Shown: piece after piece, positions 7,462 through 15,537 of the stretch
Layout: the number at the start of each line of letters is the position of its first letter
Numbering within the stretch: the first letter of the stretch is position 1
Source: an uncultured Clostridia bacterium
Lineage (GTDB): Bacteria; Bacillota; Clostridia; Christensenellales; CAG-314
Assembly: GCA_934203075.1 (NCBI GenBank)
Contig: CAKPYT010000036.1
Coordinates: 1-39,584, forward strand
DNA: 39,584 nt
Direction: 5' to 3'
Position numbers and translations under genes: made by a program
Notes under the pieces: model-generated
What the model saw: only the letters and a program-made list of their open reading frames with translations
What the model was told of the DNA's origin: nothing
Databases searched by the model: none

Positions 7462-8891
7462 AAGCGAGGGAACAACGCAAAGCGAACGTCCTCGCTTTCG
7501 GGGAACCGGGCTGCACAACGCTGTGCCTCAAGGCGAATTTGCCCACCGGCTGGAAGCAGGGCTGGCAGGCGAACCTTGTATTAAAAGCCGTTCGGCTGGA
7601 AATCGAGCGGTGGCAGCCGCAAAAAACTGCGTTCTACCGCAGTGCGGACGGGGATTACTATCTGTTTGCACTGAAAGAAAGCGCCGAGGCCTGCAAAAGA
7701 AAGTGTATGCAGCTGGAGGAAACGCATCCTTTGGGGCGTCTGGCGGATCTGGACGTCTATCGGGAAGGGCAGAGTGTCAGCCGTACGGAATTCGGCGGAA
7801 CGCTGCGCAAGTGTATGTTGTGCGATTTGCCCGCAGCGGTATGCGTCCGCAATCGAACGCATGCGGCGGAAGAGGTGATGCGCTTTGCGGAAAAGAAACT
7901 GCGGGATTATTATCAACCGCTGATTGAGCGTGCCGTAAGCAATGCCGTGCAGGGAGAATTGCATCTGCCGCATAAATTCGGCCTGGTAGAACCGAACTCC
8001 GATGGGGCTCATCGGGATATGAACCTGGCCTCGATGGAGCGCAGCGCCAAAGCCGTGCTTCCGTTCTGGATGCAGATGTTCTGGCAGGGGGTCAAAGCCC
8101 CGTTTCCGCAGGCGTTTGAAGCCTGCAGAACCCTGGGACTTCTGGCAGAAGAAGCGATGTACGCCGCAAGCGGCGGAGTCAATACGTATAAAGGGCTGAT
8201 TTTTCAGTTGGGATGTTTACTATATTCGTTCGGGCACCTGACGGGGGAAAACCTGCCATGGGAAGAGTTGTTTCAAGGCGTGAGCCTCGCAACGGCAAAT
8301 TCCGTACAACCCAAAGGTACGTTCGGCGAAAAGGCAAAACAATGCGGTTTTTGCACCGCCCTGGAACAGGCGCAACGCGGCTTGCCCGCCGTGCAGGAAA
8401 CGTGGCGGTATCTGCAAAACCACGGGCGGGACGAAGCGTCTCTGCGCGGAGCGTTGCAGTGCGCTTTGTCGGTGACGGACGATACCGTTTTGCTGAAGCG
8501 CGCGGGGGATCTCTCCTCCTACGAGGCATGGAAAAAGCGTATTTGCGCGTGTACGCCGCAGGAAGCACCTTCCTTAACGAAAGAATGCGTCAGGCATAAT
8601 ATCAGCATCGGAGGGGCAGCGGACGTTCTGGTCGGTGCTTTGGCGGTGGACGCTTTTGCGGCGATCGACCGCGGAGAAAGTCTTCCCTCCTTCCGTCGGC
8701 CGGATTGGCGAACCGCCGCCGGTATGACGAAATTAAGGATGCTGCGCCTCAGTGAGGATTGCGATGACGATGCTCTGGAATACGGCGAGTTCGACGTGCG
8801 CGATTTTCTGCCCGAGAAAGCGCAGACGTTCCGCGAAAAATACAAAGAGTTTTACGACGACGTGAAACTTTCGCACAAAGAGGATTGGTAA
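7449..8891 (+). CDS. citXG: Fused CitX-CitG: holo-citrate lyase synthase / triphosphoribosyl-dephospho-CoA synthase
   Basis: 480 residues with two domains. Residues about 1-170 are CitX, which attaches the prosthetic group to CitD: the HPLGRLADLDVY motif (93-104) matches the family's G.R..D.DV signature, followed by RKCMLC.....C.R...H. Residues about 175-470 are CitG, which makes the precursor 2'-(5''-triphosphoribosyl)-3'-dephospho-CoA from ATP and dephospho-CoA: the G.V.P...GAH.DM block and the later GG..TYKG..F..G segment are typical. CitXG fusions are known from other bacteria. The ATG at 7449 lies inside the end of citC, so the two maturation genes are coupled. The terminator at 8992-9019 follows. 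Confidence 0.93.
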   Translation: MEILEAREQRKANVLAFGEPGCTTLCLKANLPTGWKQGWQANLVLKAVRLEIERWQPQKTAFYRSADGDYYLFALKESAEACKRKCMQLEETHPLGRLADLDVYREGQSVSRTEFGGTLRKCMLCDLPAAVCVRNRTHAAEEVMRFAEKKLRDYYQPLIERAVSNAVQGELHLPHKFGLVEPNSDGAHRDMNLASMERSAKAVLPFWMQMFWQGVKAPFPQAFEACRTLGLLAEEAMYAASGGVNTYKGLIFQLGCLLYSFGHLTGENLPWEELFQGVSLATANSVQPKGTFGEKAKQCGFCTALEQAQRGLPAVQETWRYLQNHGRDEASLRGALQCALSVTDDTVLLKRAGDLSSYEAWKKRICACTPQEAPSLTKECVRHNISIGGAADVLVGALAVDAFAAIDRGESLPSFRRPDWRTAAGMTKLRMLRLSEDCDDDALEYGEFDVRDFLPEKAQTFREKYKEFYDDVKLSHKEDW

Positions 8892-8991
8892 TGAGGAAAT
8901 CGTTTCAACAGCCGAAAAAGGCAATTCTCGTTTGCAGCGGGGCAAAAACACACCGCCGGTTTCGAAAAACGGCAAAGAAAAAGCAGAACCA

Positions 8992-9019
8992 AGAGAGGCT
9001 TCTTTCAGCCTCTCTTTTT
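8992..9019 (+). terminator. citC-citXG terminator
   Basis: Perfect 9-bp stem AGAGAGGCT / AGCCTCTCT with a 6-base loop and five T. Confidence 0.9.
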
Positions 9020-9153
9020 GTCGGTGCGACGGCCGTGCTTTTTTGCATAGCGGCTTCGCCGGGAGGAGGCTCTTTCCGGAGTCTCTCCGAACGTTCTTGC
9101 CTGAACCGGTGGGGTATTTTGAAAGAAAACCGCGGATGGGAAGAAAGAAACAG

Positions 9154-9183
9154 TAAAAAAACAGGCACTGTGTCGGTGCCTGT
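9154..9183 (-). terminator. Terminator of the DUF1003 gene
   Basis: Perfect 8-bp stem ACAGGCAC / GTGCCTGT with a 7-base loop; read on the minus strand it ends in a run of seven T. Confidence 0.9.
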
Positions 9184-9201
9184 AAAATATCGTGAAAATT
9201 C

Positions 9202-9729
9202 CTAACGGTTCTTTTGGGTATCGTCGTTATGCGGCGATTGCTTTTCCAGCAGATTCAGAATCGTCTTTTGCGTCTCCGATACCTGTTCCAGTTTTTTATA
9301 AAGGGCGTCGATGATAAATTCGCTTTTCAGGTTCACGCGATAGTCATTTTCGGCTCGTTTTCTGTCCTTGGCTTCCTGCCGGTTCTGACTCATCATAATC
9401 AGCGGTGCCTGGACTGCCGCAATGCAGGACAGCACGAGGTTGAGAAGAATAAAGGGATAAGCGTCAAAAGCGTTGGAGGCAAGAATCACGTTGACGGCCA
9501 TCCACAACACCATAACGGCAATAAAACTAAAAATGAAAGCCCAACTCCCGGCGAATCGGGCAACGGCATCTGCCGCTTTTTGGCCCAAAGATACTTTTTC
9601 GTTTTTTTCGGAACTTTCGGCCACGCTTGTGCCGAGCAGTTCCCGGATCAGTTCTTCATCCGTTAATGCCAAATCGGATTCGTGCAGCAGTTCTTTTATG
9701 ATTTTCGTTTTGTTTTTCGGGTTGTTCAT
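9202..9729 (-). CDS. DUF1003 family inner-membrane protein
   Basis: 175 residues from the ATG at 9729, chosen because GGGGGA lies seven bases upstream; an in-frame ATG at 9795 has no ribosome site. Two membrane segments are visible (about 61-82 and 90-112), joined by a short loop, then the family's signature PLIMMSQNRQEAKDR and DY.VNLKSE, and a C-terminal coiled-coil-like stretch (about 140-165). This is the DUF1003 arrangement, a widespread membrane protein of unknown function. It lies 78 bases after the ECF S-component gene on the same strand and may be cotranscribed. I do not know its role. Confidence 0.88.
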   Translation of the reverse strand: MNNPKNKTKIIKELLHESDLALTDEELIRELLGTSVAESSEKNEKVSLGQKAADAVARFAGSWAFIFSFIAVMVLWMAVNVILASNAFDAYPFILLNLVLSCIAAVQAPLIMMSQNRQEAKDRKRAENDYRVNLKSEFIIDALYKKLEQVSETQKTILNLLEKQSPHNDDTQKNR

Positions 9730-9807
9730 AGAATAATCCCCCGGAATCGAGCCATTCCTTGTAAAAGAAAGATTTTTTTTGCCCATACTATACAAAAGGA
9801 TCTGCAG

Positions 9808-10449
9808 CTATTTTTGCGTGCCGCTTGTTTCGCAGGCGGAGCAATCCCCGTTGCAGTCGTCACAGGCAGAGCAGGCGGCAGGTTCGGCGTACAGCATCGG
9901 TTGATAGGTTTGCAGTACGTTTGCCTTTTTCAGCGCAAAAACCATTGCCGGCAGCAGAATGATTTGCGTCACGATGGCCGGCCACGTGGTGACGAACGCT
10001 CCGGAAAGGAACGCTTCAAAAGAATAGGGCGTTTGCTGCAACGCAAACAGAATCGCATAAGAAATGCCGTAGACCGCACGCCCGGCAAGCATAGCCAGAA
10101 TCAGCGCGGGATACACCACCCACAGGCGGCGGACCTTGCGAAAGAGCAACTGCAAGAACAATCCCGCAAAACAACCGTAGGCGGCCATTTCAAACGTCAT
10201 GACCAGCGCATTGGGAAAGGCCGCGGGCATACTGGTCAGAAGCGAGCTGAGATAGGGCAAAATCAGCCCGCACAGCAAGCCGTACCAGGGGCCTGCCAGC
10301 AGCCCGCATAAAAAGACGGGCAAATGCATGGGGCTGAAAAACTTTGCAACGGCTTTCAGACCGACCCAATGAAAGGCGAGCGGCAGCAGAATACCAAGCG
10401 CAACGCACAGCGCACAGGTGGTAACGGATAGTGTCGTATGTTTTTTCAT
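9808..10449 (-). CDS. ECF transporter S component with Cys-rich tail
   Basis: 213 residues from the ATG at 10449, four bases after GGGAGG. About six hydrophobic segments, with the SPMHLPVFLCGLLAGPWYGLL block and the following FPNALVMTFEMAAYG typical of energy-coupling-factor substrate-binding S components. These bind a vitamin or cofactor precursor and dock on the shared EcfA-EcfA'-EcfT module, which is not in this window. The substrate cannot be read from the sequence and no known riboswitch is recognisable in its leader. An odd feature is the last ~25 residues, which carry five cysteines spaced CxxCxxCxxxCxxC after the last membrane segment, presumably cytosolic. It is divergent from the metalloprotease gene. 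Confidence 0.82.
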   Translation of the reverse strand: MKKHTTLSVTTCALCVALGILLPLAFHWVGLKAVAKFFSPMHLPVFLCGLLAGPWYGLLCGLILPYLSSLLTSMPAAFPNALVMTFEMAAYGCFAGLFLQLLFRKVRRLWVVYPALILAMLAGRAVYGISYAILFALQQTPYSFEAFLSGAFVTTWPAIVTQIILLPAMVFALKKANVLQTYQPMLYAEPAACSACDDCNGDCSACETSGTQK

Positions 10450-10518
10450 AAATCCTCCCGATTGCCGAAGCCTTGCGTGTTTTAACAAAAACAACACATA
10501 GTTTTCAGGTAACCTCAA

Positions 10519-10547
10519 TTGACTTTACGACATGTTTATACTAACAT
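10519..10547 (+). promoter_or_regulatory. Weak candidate promoter of the M6-like protease gene
   Basis: TTGACT (10519-10524), 17-base spacer, TAACAT (10542-10547), in an AT-rich divergent region. Confidence 0.4.
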
Positions 10548-10695
10548 AATAATATCATATAAGAAGTTCGGAAATTTGTCAAACGACAATGCGAAAGCGA
10601 CGGCTGTCTCTACAGGGAGAAAACCGTTTTGCCCGGGAGAACGCTCGTCTGCGTTCGAAAAAGCCGGGGCAACGGCAGCGGCCGAAAGGAAACGT

Positions 10696-13122
10696 ATGAA
10701 AAGAAAAACAGCTACTTGTATTTTAATCTTCGTTGCACTCGTATGCGTAGGCGCATGCGGTTGGTTGGGGGCGGTACAGCCCGCTCAGGCGGCCGCAACG
10801 CCTTTATACCAGTGCGATACGTTTTATAACCTCGTGATTCTGGCAGAGTTTGCCGAAAGCGGGCAGGCCACGCAGCGCCCTTATACGCTGGACGGCGGCG
10901 CTTACACGGCAGAGGAGCTCGCCAAAATCGATTTACTGTTTAACGATGAGGATTCTTCCAACGAGGTGCAAAGCCTGAAAGAATACTTCTGGCAATTGAG
11001 TGGAAACCGGGTTACGGTGCAATCGGTATTTGTGAAGTATGAAGACTCCTCCATGACCAAGCAGGACTTTATGGAAAAAAGCGACACGGCGGAAATCGCA
11101 TATCTGCGTTCGGCCCTGACCGAGATTTTTTCGCGTGAGGGGGCTTCCGCTACGGCGGTGAACGCCGCAACGGATACTTCCGTCGCGTTTACTTCTGCCA
11201 ATTTCGACGCCAATGCGGATCAGATTCTCGATTCCGTATTGTTTTATCCGAATTTGTACTTTTTGAATAACAGCCTGGAATACAATGCGTCCGCCATCTG
11301 GCCGCATGCCATGGTGGCAAGCATCGGCACGGTAACCACGCAGGACAGCAAAACCCTCTCGGTGGATCGCTACGTCATCAATCCCTTTGAAAATACCGAC
11401 GGCTCGGCAGAATTGACGTCGCCCATCGGCGTAATTTGCCACGAGATGCTGCACAACGTAGGCATCTCCGCCGGAATCGACGATTTGTATCACTATTCCA
11501 GCGGTGGCACGGGAGACTTTGCGGAACAAACGCCCGTAGGGATGTGGGACGTCATGGCCTCTACCGATTACGACCGGCCGCAAGCGATGAATGCTTATTA
11601 TCTCAGCCTCTTGGGGTGGGGAACGCTGCCGGAACTTGCGGAGAATACCGGAACGTACGAACTGACAAAAGAATCGCACGGCTCTGCCGTAAAATTCGGC
11701 GAAAAGGTCTATCAGGAAGGTACGGCGAACGAATATACGGAGTTCTTCGTGGCGGAGTATCGCCCCTCTTCGGAGATTCTGGGCATCACGACGGACGAAG
11801 GCATTTTGATTTACCGTGTGAATACCGGCGTCAAAACGGGCAATCGCGTGCAGGGCAGTACTTCTGCCAATAACGATTTAATTTACCTGTTCCGTAAAAA
11901 CGAGTGTTATAATACGGAGCATCGTCACGCCCGCACCATCGGCATGTGGGGGCAGATGTACGGAGACGACATCGAAGAGTGCGCCTACTTCAAGCCGTTT
12001 ACGTCGGGCGATCAGGTCACCTTGACCTATTCGGACGGGACAGAGGCAGACTATCAGGTGACGGTAGGCGAAAATAAAACGGATACGTATGCCATTTCCG
12101 TGGAAGAAAAAACCTACACGGCAACGCTGAGTTTTTATTGCGGGTCGGATCCGATCACCGAAGAAGTAAAAGTGTATCAGGGTTCGCAGTTGCTTGCCAC
12201 CTCCGTCAACGGTGCTTCCGTTACGGTGGTAGTCAAAGGCACGGAGCCGTTAACCTTTGTTTCGGAAAATTTCTATTTCGAAAGCGGCACGGTTGCGGCC
12301 TCCGGCAGTTACCGTGTGGTGGGCAGCCGACTTTACGACTTCACGTTCGTGGTGAAGGATGCTTCCGGCAACCCGCTGGAAGGGGTGGCGGTCGTCCCGA
12401 CGAGGGGTACCACCGCACAAACGGATGCCTCCGGCAGAGTAACGGTGCGCACGACGCTTGGGGCAACGGTGCAATTCACAAAAGCAAACTATAAAAATCA
12501 AACGATATCCGTAACGCAAGTACAAACCGCCGAAAAAGAGGTGATTCTTGCGGAGGAAACGACGGTTGTCATTCGGGTCAGCGGAGTGACCGATGCGGTG
12601 TTTGCCGTATGCAACGGAAAACGATACTATTCGCAAAACGGGGTTTTAACCATCCCGAACGTCGGTGTGGGCGACGTCATCGATTTTTCCGGCAACCATC
12701 GTTGCGTATTTTCCAGGGACGGAGAGGAAATCACTTCTTTCCGCCTGGAAAGCGTTTCGAACAATACGTTTGAAGTGGCGGTGGAAGAACAGCAGGGGGC
12801 TATCACGCTGAAGCTGTTCGACCAGATGAAAGGTTCGCTGAACCTGTCCGGAGAGGTAACGTACACGGTCAACGGCGAAAGTAAAACGTGTGTGGCGGAG
12901 GGAAACTCCTGCGTAATTTACGCCAAAAACGGAGACCGTATCGTGCTTTCGGTGGACGGCTATCAGGACTATGCTCTGACGGTATCTGCCCACACGGAGG
13001 ATACGCTCACGTGTTATCTGGTGCCGGAACGCAAGATTTCGCTCTCTACCGTCATCGTTTTGGTGGGGGCTGTGGCATTGGTGCTGATCCTGGTGTCTCT
13101 GCTGAAGCGTCGTTCTTATTAA
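10696..13122 (+). CDS. Secreted, membrane-anchored M6-like metalloprotease
   Basis: 808 residues from the ATG at 10696, six bases after AAGGAA. Residues 1-33 form a Sec signal peptide (MKRK charge cluster, hydrophobic core, AQAAA). The catalytic region holds HEMLH at 249-253, the HExxH zinc motif of gluzincin/metzincin-type peptidases, followed by NVG.....DDLY and a GMWDVMAS segment, which together point to the immune-inhibitor-A-like M6 family. Compared with the usual HExxHxxGLPDLY there are about four extra residues before DLY. A carboxypeptidase-regulatory/CnaB-like beta domain (LYDFTFVVKDASGNPL...TDASGRV) is seen near residue 550. The C-terminus has one membrane helix (about 784-803) and KRRSY, so the protease is anchored outside the cell. 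No sortase motif is present. Substrate unknown. Confidence 0.85.
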   Translation: MKRKTATCILIFVALVCVGACGWLGAVQPAQAAATPLYQCDTFYNLVILAEFAESGQATQRPYTLDGGAYTAEELAKIDLLFNDEDSSNEVQSLKEYFWQLSGNRVTVQSVFVKYEDSSMTKQDFMEKSDTAEIAYLRSALTEIFSREGASATAVNAATDTSVAFTSANFDANADQILDSVLFYPNLYFLNNSLEYNASAIWPHAMVASIGTVTTQDSKTLSVDRYVINPFENTDGSAELTSPIGVICHEMLHNVGISAGIDDLYHYSSGGTGDFAEQTPVGMWDVMASTDYDRPQAMNAYYLSLLGWGTLPELAENTGTYELTKESHGSAVKFGEKVYQEGTANEYTEFFVAEYRPSSEILGITTDEGILIYRVNTGVKTGNRVQGSTSANNDLIYLFRKNECYNTEHRHARTIGMWGQMYGDDIEECAYFKPFTSGDQVTLTYSDGTEADYQVTVGENKTDTYAISVEEKTYTATLSFYCGSDPITEEVKVYQGSQLLATSVNGASVTVVVKGTEPLTFVSENFYFESGTVAASGSYRVVGSRLYDFTFVVKDASGNPLEGVAVVPTRGTTAQTDASGRVTVRTTLGATVQFTKANYKNQTISVTQVQTAEKEVILAEETTVVIRVSGVTDAVFAVCNGKRYYSQNGVLTIPNVGVGDVIDFSGNHRCVFSRDGEEITSFRLESVSNNTFEVAVEEQQGAITLKLFDQMKGSLNLSGEVTYTVNGESKTCVAEGNSCVIYAKNGDRIVLSVDGYQDYALTVSAHTEDTLTCYLVPERKISLSTVIVLVGAVALVLILVSLLKRRSY

Positions 13123-13179
13123 CGTCGTACCACAGCGGAAAAATCAAAATCACAACAGGGGCGGATTTCTCCCAAAGAA

Positions 13180-13214
13180 AAAAAACGCAGTGCATCACCG
13201 GCACTTCGTTTTTT
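13180..13214 (+). terminator. Terminator of the M6-like protease gene
   Basis: AAAAAACGCAGTGC and GGCACTTCGTTTTTT arms, one mismatch, 6-base loop, T-run at the end. Confidence 0.78.
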
Positions 13215-13434
13215 GTTTCCCTCCGATTCGTTTGTTTTCTTCTTTTGTTTCACGAGTCGGTGGGTTTTTGTTCTGTTTTACGTTTTTTGCTTTTGTTTCC
13301 GTCCGGCATTTCCGCAGAGGGAACGCGTTTGTTTCGTTCGGGCAACACGGGGAAAGCCCTCAAAAGTAAACCCGACCGAAAAAGCAAAAATCAAACGGGC
13401 AGGCGCTGCATGCCGGCAACGGAGAGCTGCCGCA

Positions 13435-13464
13435 TGGACAATTTTTCCGGCATTTTCATAGGAT
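13435..13464 (+). promoter_or_regulatory. Candidate promoter of the 13492-15197 gene pair
   Basis: TGGACA (13435-13440), 18-base spacer, TAGGAT (13459-13464), 27 bases before the start codon. Confidence 0.4.
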
Positions 13465-13491
13465 AACGTAGAAATCTATCCGAGGTATCGC

Positions 13492-14148
13492 ATGACAAAT
13501 TATATTATTCTATCGATTACAGAGCCGCAAGGCGACGTTCTGCAAAAGGCTACCGGCATGGCGTTTGACGGCACGAGTTTTTATTATGCTACGGCACTCG
13601 GCGTGTTCCGTGCAGAGGCGGACGGAACCCTGACCAACGTCAGCACGCAAAAATATCGCAGTCTTTGTTTCGATCCGTCGCTCGGAGTATTCTGGGCGCT
13701 GCCCCTTTGCGGGAAATGCATCTATCGCCTCGCTGCGGATTTTACCGTGCAGGATGCTTTTTCCGTGGAGTATCTTCGCGGAACGTTGCGCAATCTTTCC
13801 GTAACGGAAGAGATGCTTGTCGTAACGACGTTCCGCACCGTGTTTGAGTTGTCGAAAGAAGGAGAAGTGCTTTGCGAGTTTTCCGTGCCGTCCCGTGTTT
13901 CTGCCACCGCAGCGATTTACTTTCCGCAAATGAAGGCAGTGGGGCAAATCGGGAAGGGGTGCTACGCGCAAACAGCATTGTTCGATGCGTCCTTCGAGCC
14001 GCTTGGAGAGTTTTGCCTGCCGCGGGAGTATTGTGCCCTGTCGTATGCACCGGGGGAAGGGATGTCTTTCTACGCATTTCTGCGGTCTCCTAACCCGCAA
14101 AAGCGTGCTTGCCTCGTGCATTACGACACGGTGACCGCATCGGTATGA
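13492..14148 (+). CDS. Protein of unknown function, possibly beta-propeller-like
   Basis: 218 residues; I do not recognise the family. The ATG follows a GAGG site by six bases. There is no signal peptide or membrane helix. The sequence is a succession of short beta-strand-like units (GMAFDGTSFYYATALGVFRAE, a later SLCFDPSLGVFWALP, then ...LYRL/YRLAADF), resembling blades of a beta-propeller that reads out values, but this is only a pattern impression. The stop codon overlaps the start of the glycosyltransferase gene (ATGA, 14145-14148), so the two products are probably made together and may act together. Confidence 0.7.
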   Translation: MTNYIILSITEPQGDVLQKATGMAFDGTSFYYATALGVFRAEADGTLTNVSTQKYRSLCFDPSLGVFWALPLCGKCIYRLAADFTVQDAFSVEYLRGTLRNLSVTEEMLVVTTFRTVFELSKEGEVLCEFSVPSRVSATAAIYFPQMKAVGQIGKGCYAQTALFDASFEPLGEFCLPREYCALSYAPGEGMSFYAFLRSPNPQKRACLVHYDTVTASV

Positions 14149-15197
14149 AGTTAAGCGTATGCTATATCGTCCGCAACGAAGCAAAGGTGCTGGAGCGCAG
14201 CCTGAAAAGCATTCTGGCCGTTGCGGATGAAATCATTGTGGTGGATACGGGCAGCACCGACGAAACCAAAGCGATTGCGTTGCGCTATACCGCCAACGTA
14301 TTTGATTTTGCCTGGGCGGACGATTTTTCCTTGGCACGTAACGTTTCTTTTGCGCACGCAACGGGTAATTACGTCATGTGGATGGATGCCGACGACGTGC
14401 TTTTCCCGCAGGATGCGCAAATCCTGTGTAAGGCAAAAGGTCGGTTGGGTGTGGCGGACGTGTGGATGCTGCCTTATCGTCTGCAAAGGAACGGAAAAAC
14501 GGAGACGGAATTTTTGCGGGAACGGATTTTGAAAAACGACGGAACCTTCGTTTGGCAAGGGGTGGTGCACGAAGTGATTGTTCCGCACGGAAAGGTGCGC
14601 TGCCTGAAAGCCGCCGTTTCCCATTGTAAAGAGGAGGCCCCGTATTCCACGCGTAACTTGCACCTTTACGAAAAGGCGCTGCAAAAGCAGCCGCTGAACG
14701 CACGCGATACGTTTTACTACGCGAGAGAATTGTATTTTCACGGATATTACGAAACGGCGCTGGAACGGTTCCAAGCCTTTCTGCGTTCCGACGGGTGGGT
14801 GGAAAATAAAATTCAAGCCTGCCTGGATTCGTATCGATGCTATCTGGCGCTCGGCCGGGAAGAGGCGGCTCTTTCCGCCTTGTGCTATGCGTTTGCGCTG
14901 GATGTGCCGCATGCGGAAGTGTGTTGCGCCCTCGGCTATCACTTTCAGGCAAGGGCACAGTATCGGGCGTCGAACGAGTGGTTCCTGCGCGCAACCCGCT
15001 GCAGCAAAAAACACGAAAGGGGTGCCTTTGTTTCGCCACAATGCTACGACTACCTTCCCTGGCTGGAAATGTGCGTCAATTATGCTCGCCTGGGGGACGT
15101 ATTGCGGGCAAAGCGGTGCAACGACCGTGCTCTCAGGGCAAATCCGACCTCCGCCGCAGCCCTCGGAAACAAACGGATTCTGGAGGAACTGCGGTAG
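14145..15197 (+). CDS. GT2 family glycosyltransferase with C-terminal TPR-like repeats
   Basis: 350 residues. The N-terminal ~180 residues are a family 2 GT-A fold: SVCYIVRNEA at the start, VVDTGSTDET (about 33-42), LARNVSFAHATG, and the metal/nucleotide motif MDADD (80-84). This is the subgroup (SunS/TPR type) whose second half contains tetratricopeptide-like helices, visible here as repeated helix pairs with aromatic/Ala spacing from about 185 to 345. Such enzymes transfer a sugar from a nucleotide sugar to a protein, peptide or glycan. No bacteriocin precursor is seen nearby. It overlaps the upstream unknown gene by four bases and is followed by a strong terminator at 15352-15390. Confidence 0.87.
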   Translation: MKLSVCYIVRNEAKVLERSLKSILAVADEIIVVDTGSTDETKAIALRYTANVFDFAWADDFSLARNVSFAHATGNYVMWMDADDVLFPQDAQILCKAKGRLGVADVWMLPYRLQRNGKTETEFLRERILKNDGTFVWQGVVHEVIVPHGKVRCLKAAVSHCKEEAPYSTRNLHLYEKALQKQPLNARDTFYYARELYFHGYYETALERFQAFLRSDGWVENKIQACLDSYRCYLALGREEAALSALCYAFALDVPHAEVCCALGYHFQARAQYRASNEWFLRATRCSKKHERGAFVSPQCYDYLPWLEMCVNYARLGDVLRAKRCNDRALRANPTSAAALGNKRILEELR

Positions 15198-15537
15198 AGA
15201 CCCCGAAACACGGGAGCTCTTCCGGCACGGGCAATGCCGTAAAGTAAAGCGCGTCAAAAGTTTTCGAAAAGGGGGCACGGGCAAAAGTACTTCCGCAGGC
15301 AAGAAAAATGCCGCAAGTCGTTTGCGGCAAAAAGGGTGGACGATTGTGTTCAAAAAAGCCGACCGCATTCCGTGCGGTCGGCTTTGTTTGTGTCGTTACG
15401 AAAAACGCTGCGGCAGGAAAAGACCTTTTGCGGGGCAACCTCCGGGGAGGCAGACTTTCGCTCTTTTTCTGCATCCCTTCGGTTTTGCTTTTCGGGGCCG
15501 TTTGCGCCCGTATTTTGTTGTGTTGCGCTTTTGCCCG
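15198..15537. other. Convergent intergenic region with two hairpins
   Basis: A 340-base gap between the glycosyltransferase and nrdG stops. It holds a short hairpin at 15310-15328 (GCCGCAA/TTGCGGC), which is followed by a T-rich stretch on the minus strand, and the strong bidirectional terminator at 15352-15390. No gene is supported. Confidence 0.65.
15352..15390. terminator. Strong bidirectional terminator
   Basis: Perfect 13-bp stem AAAGCCGACCGCA / TGCGGTCGGCTTT (15355-15367 and 15373-15385) with a 5-base loop; A-run before, T-rich after. Serves the converging glycosyltransferase and nrdDG units. Confidence 0.9.

Larger units (their letters stand above)
8892..9201. other. Convergent intergenic region with two terminators
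   Basis: This 310-base gap separates citXG from the minus-strand DUF1003 gene. It contains one terminator for each side and no supported gene. Confidence 0.7.
13123..13491. other. 369-base gap: terminator, T-rich stretch and a candidate promoter
   Basis: Contains the terminator at 13180-13214 and a candidate promoter at 13435-13464. The remainder is T-rich (13205-13310), with no ribosome site and no recognisable protein. Confidence 0.6.

Noticed and set aside
8885..9205. A 106-codon plus-strand frame starting at the citXG stop
   Set aside because: It reads through the citXG terminator and the opposing DUF1003 terminator; composition is not protein-like.
10450..10560. Possible riboswitch upstream of the ECF S-component gene
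   Set aside because: I checked by eye for preQ1, TPP, FMN, THF and cobalamin hallmarks and found no fit; a covariance-model search would decide.
12888..13466. A 192-codon plus-strand frame crossing the end of the M6-like gene
   Set aside because: Out of frame with the protease and reads through its terminator.
14151..15368. A 405-codon minus-strand open frame
   Set aside because: Shadow of the GT2-TPR glycosyltransferase gene that also crosses its terminator.
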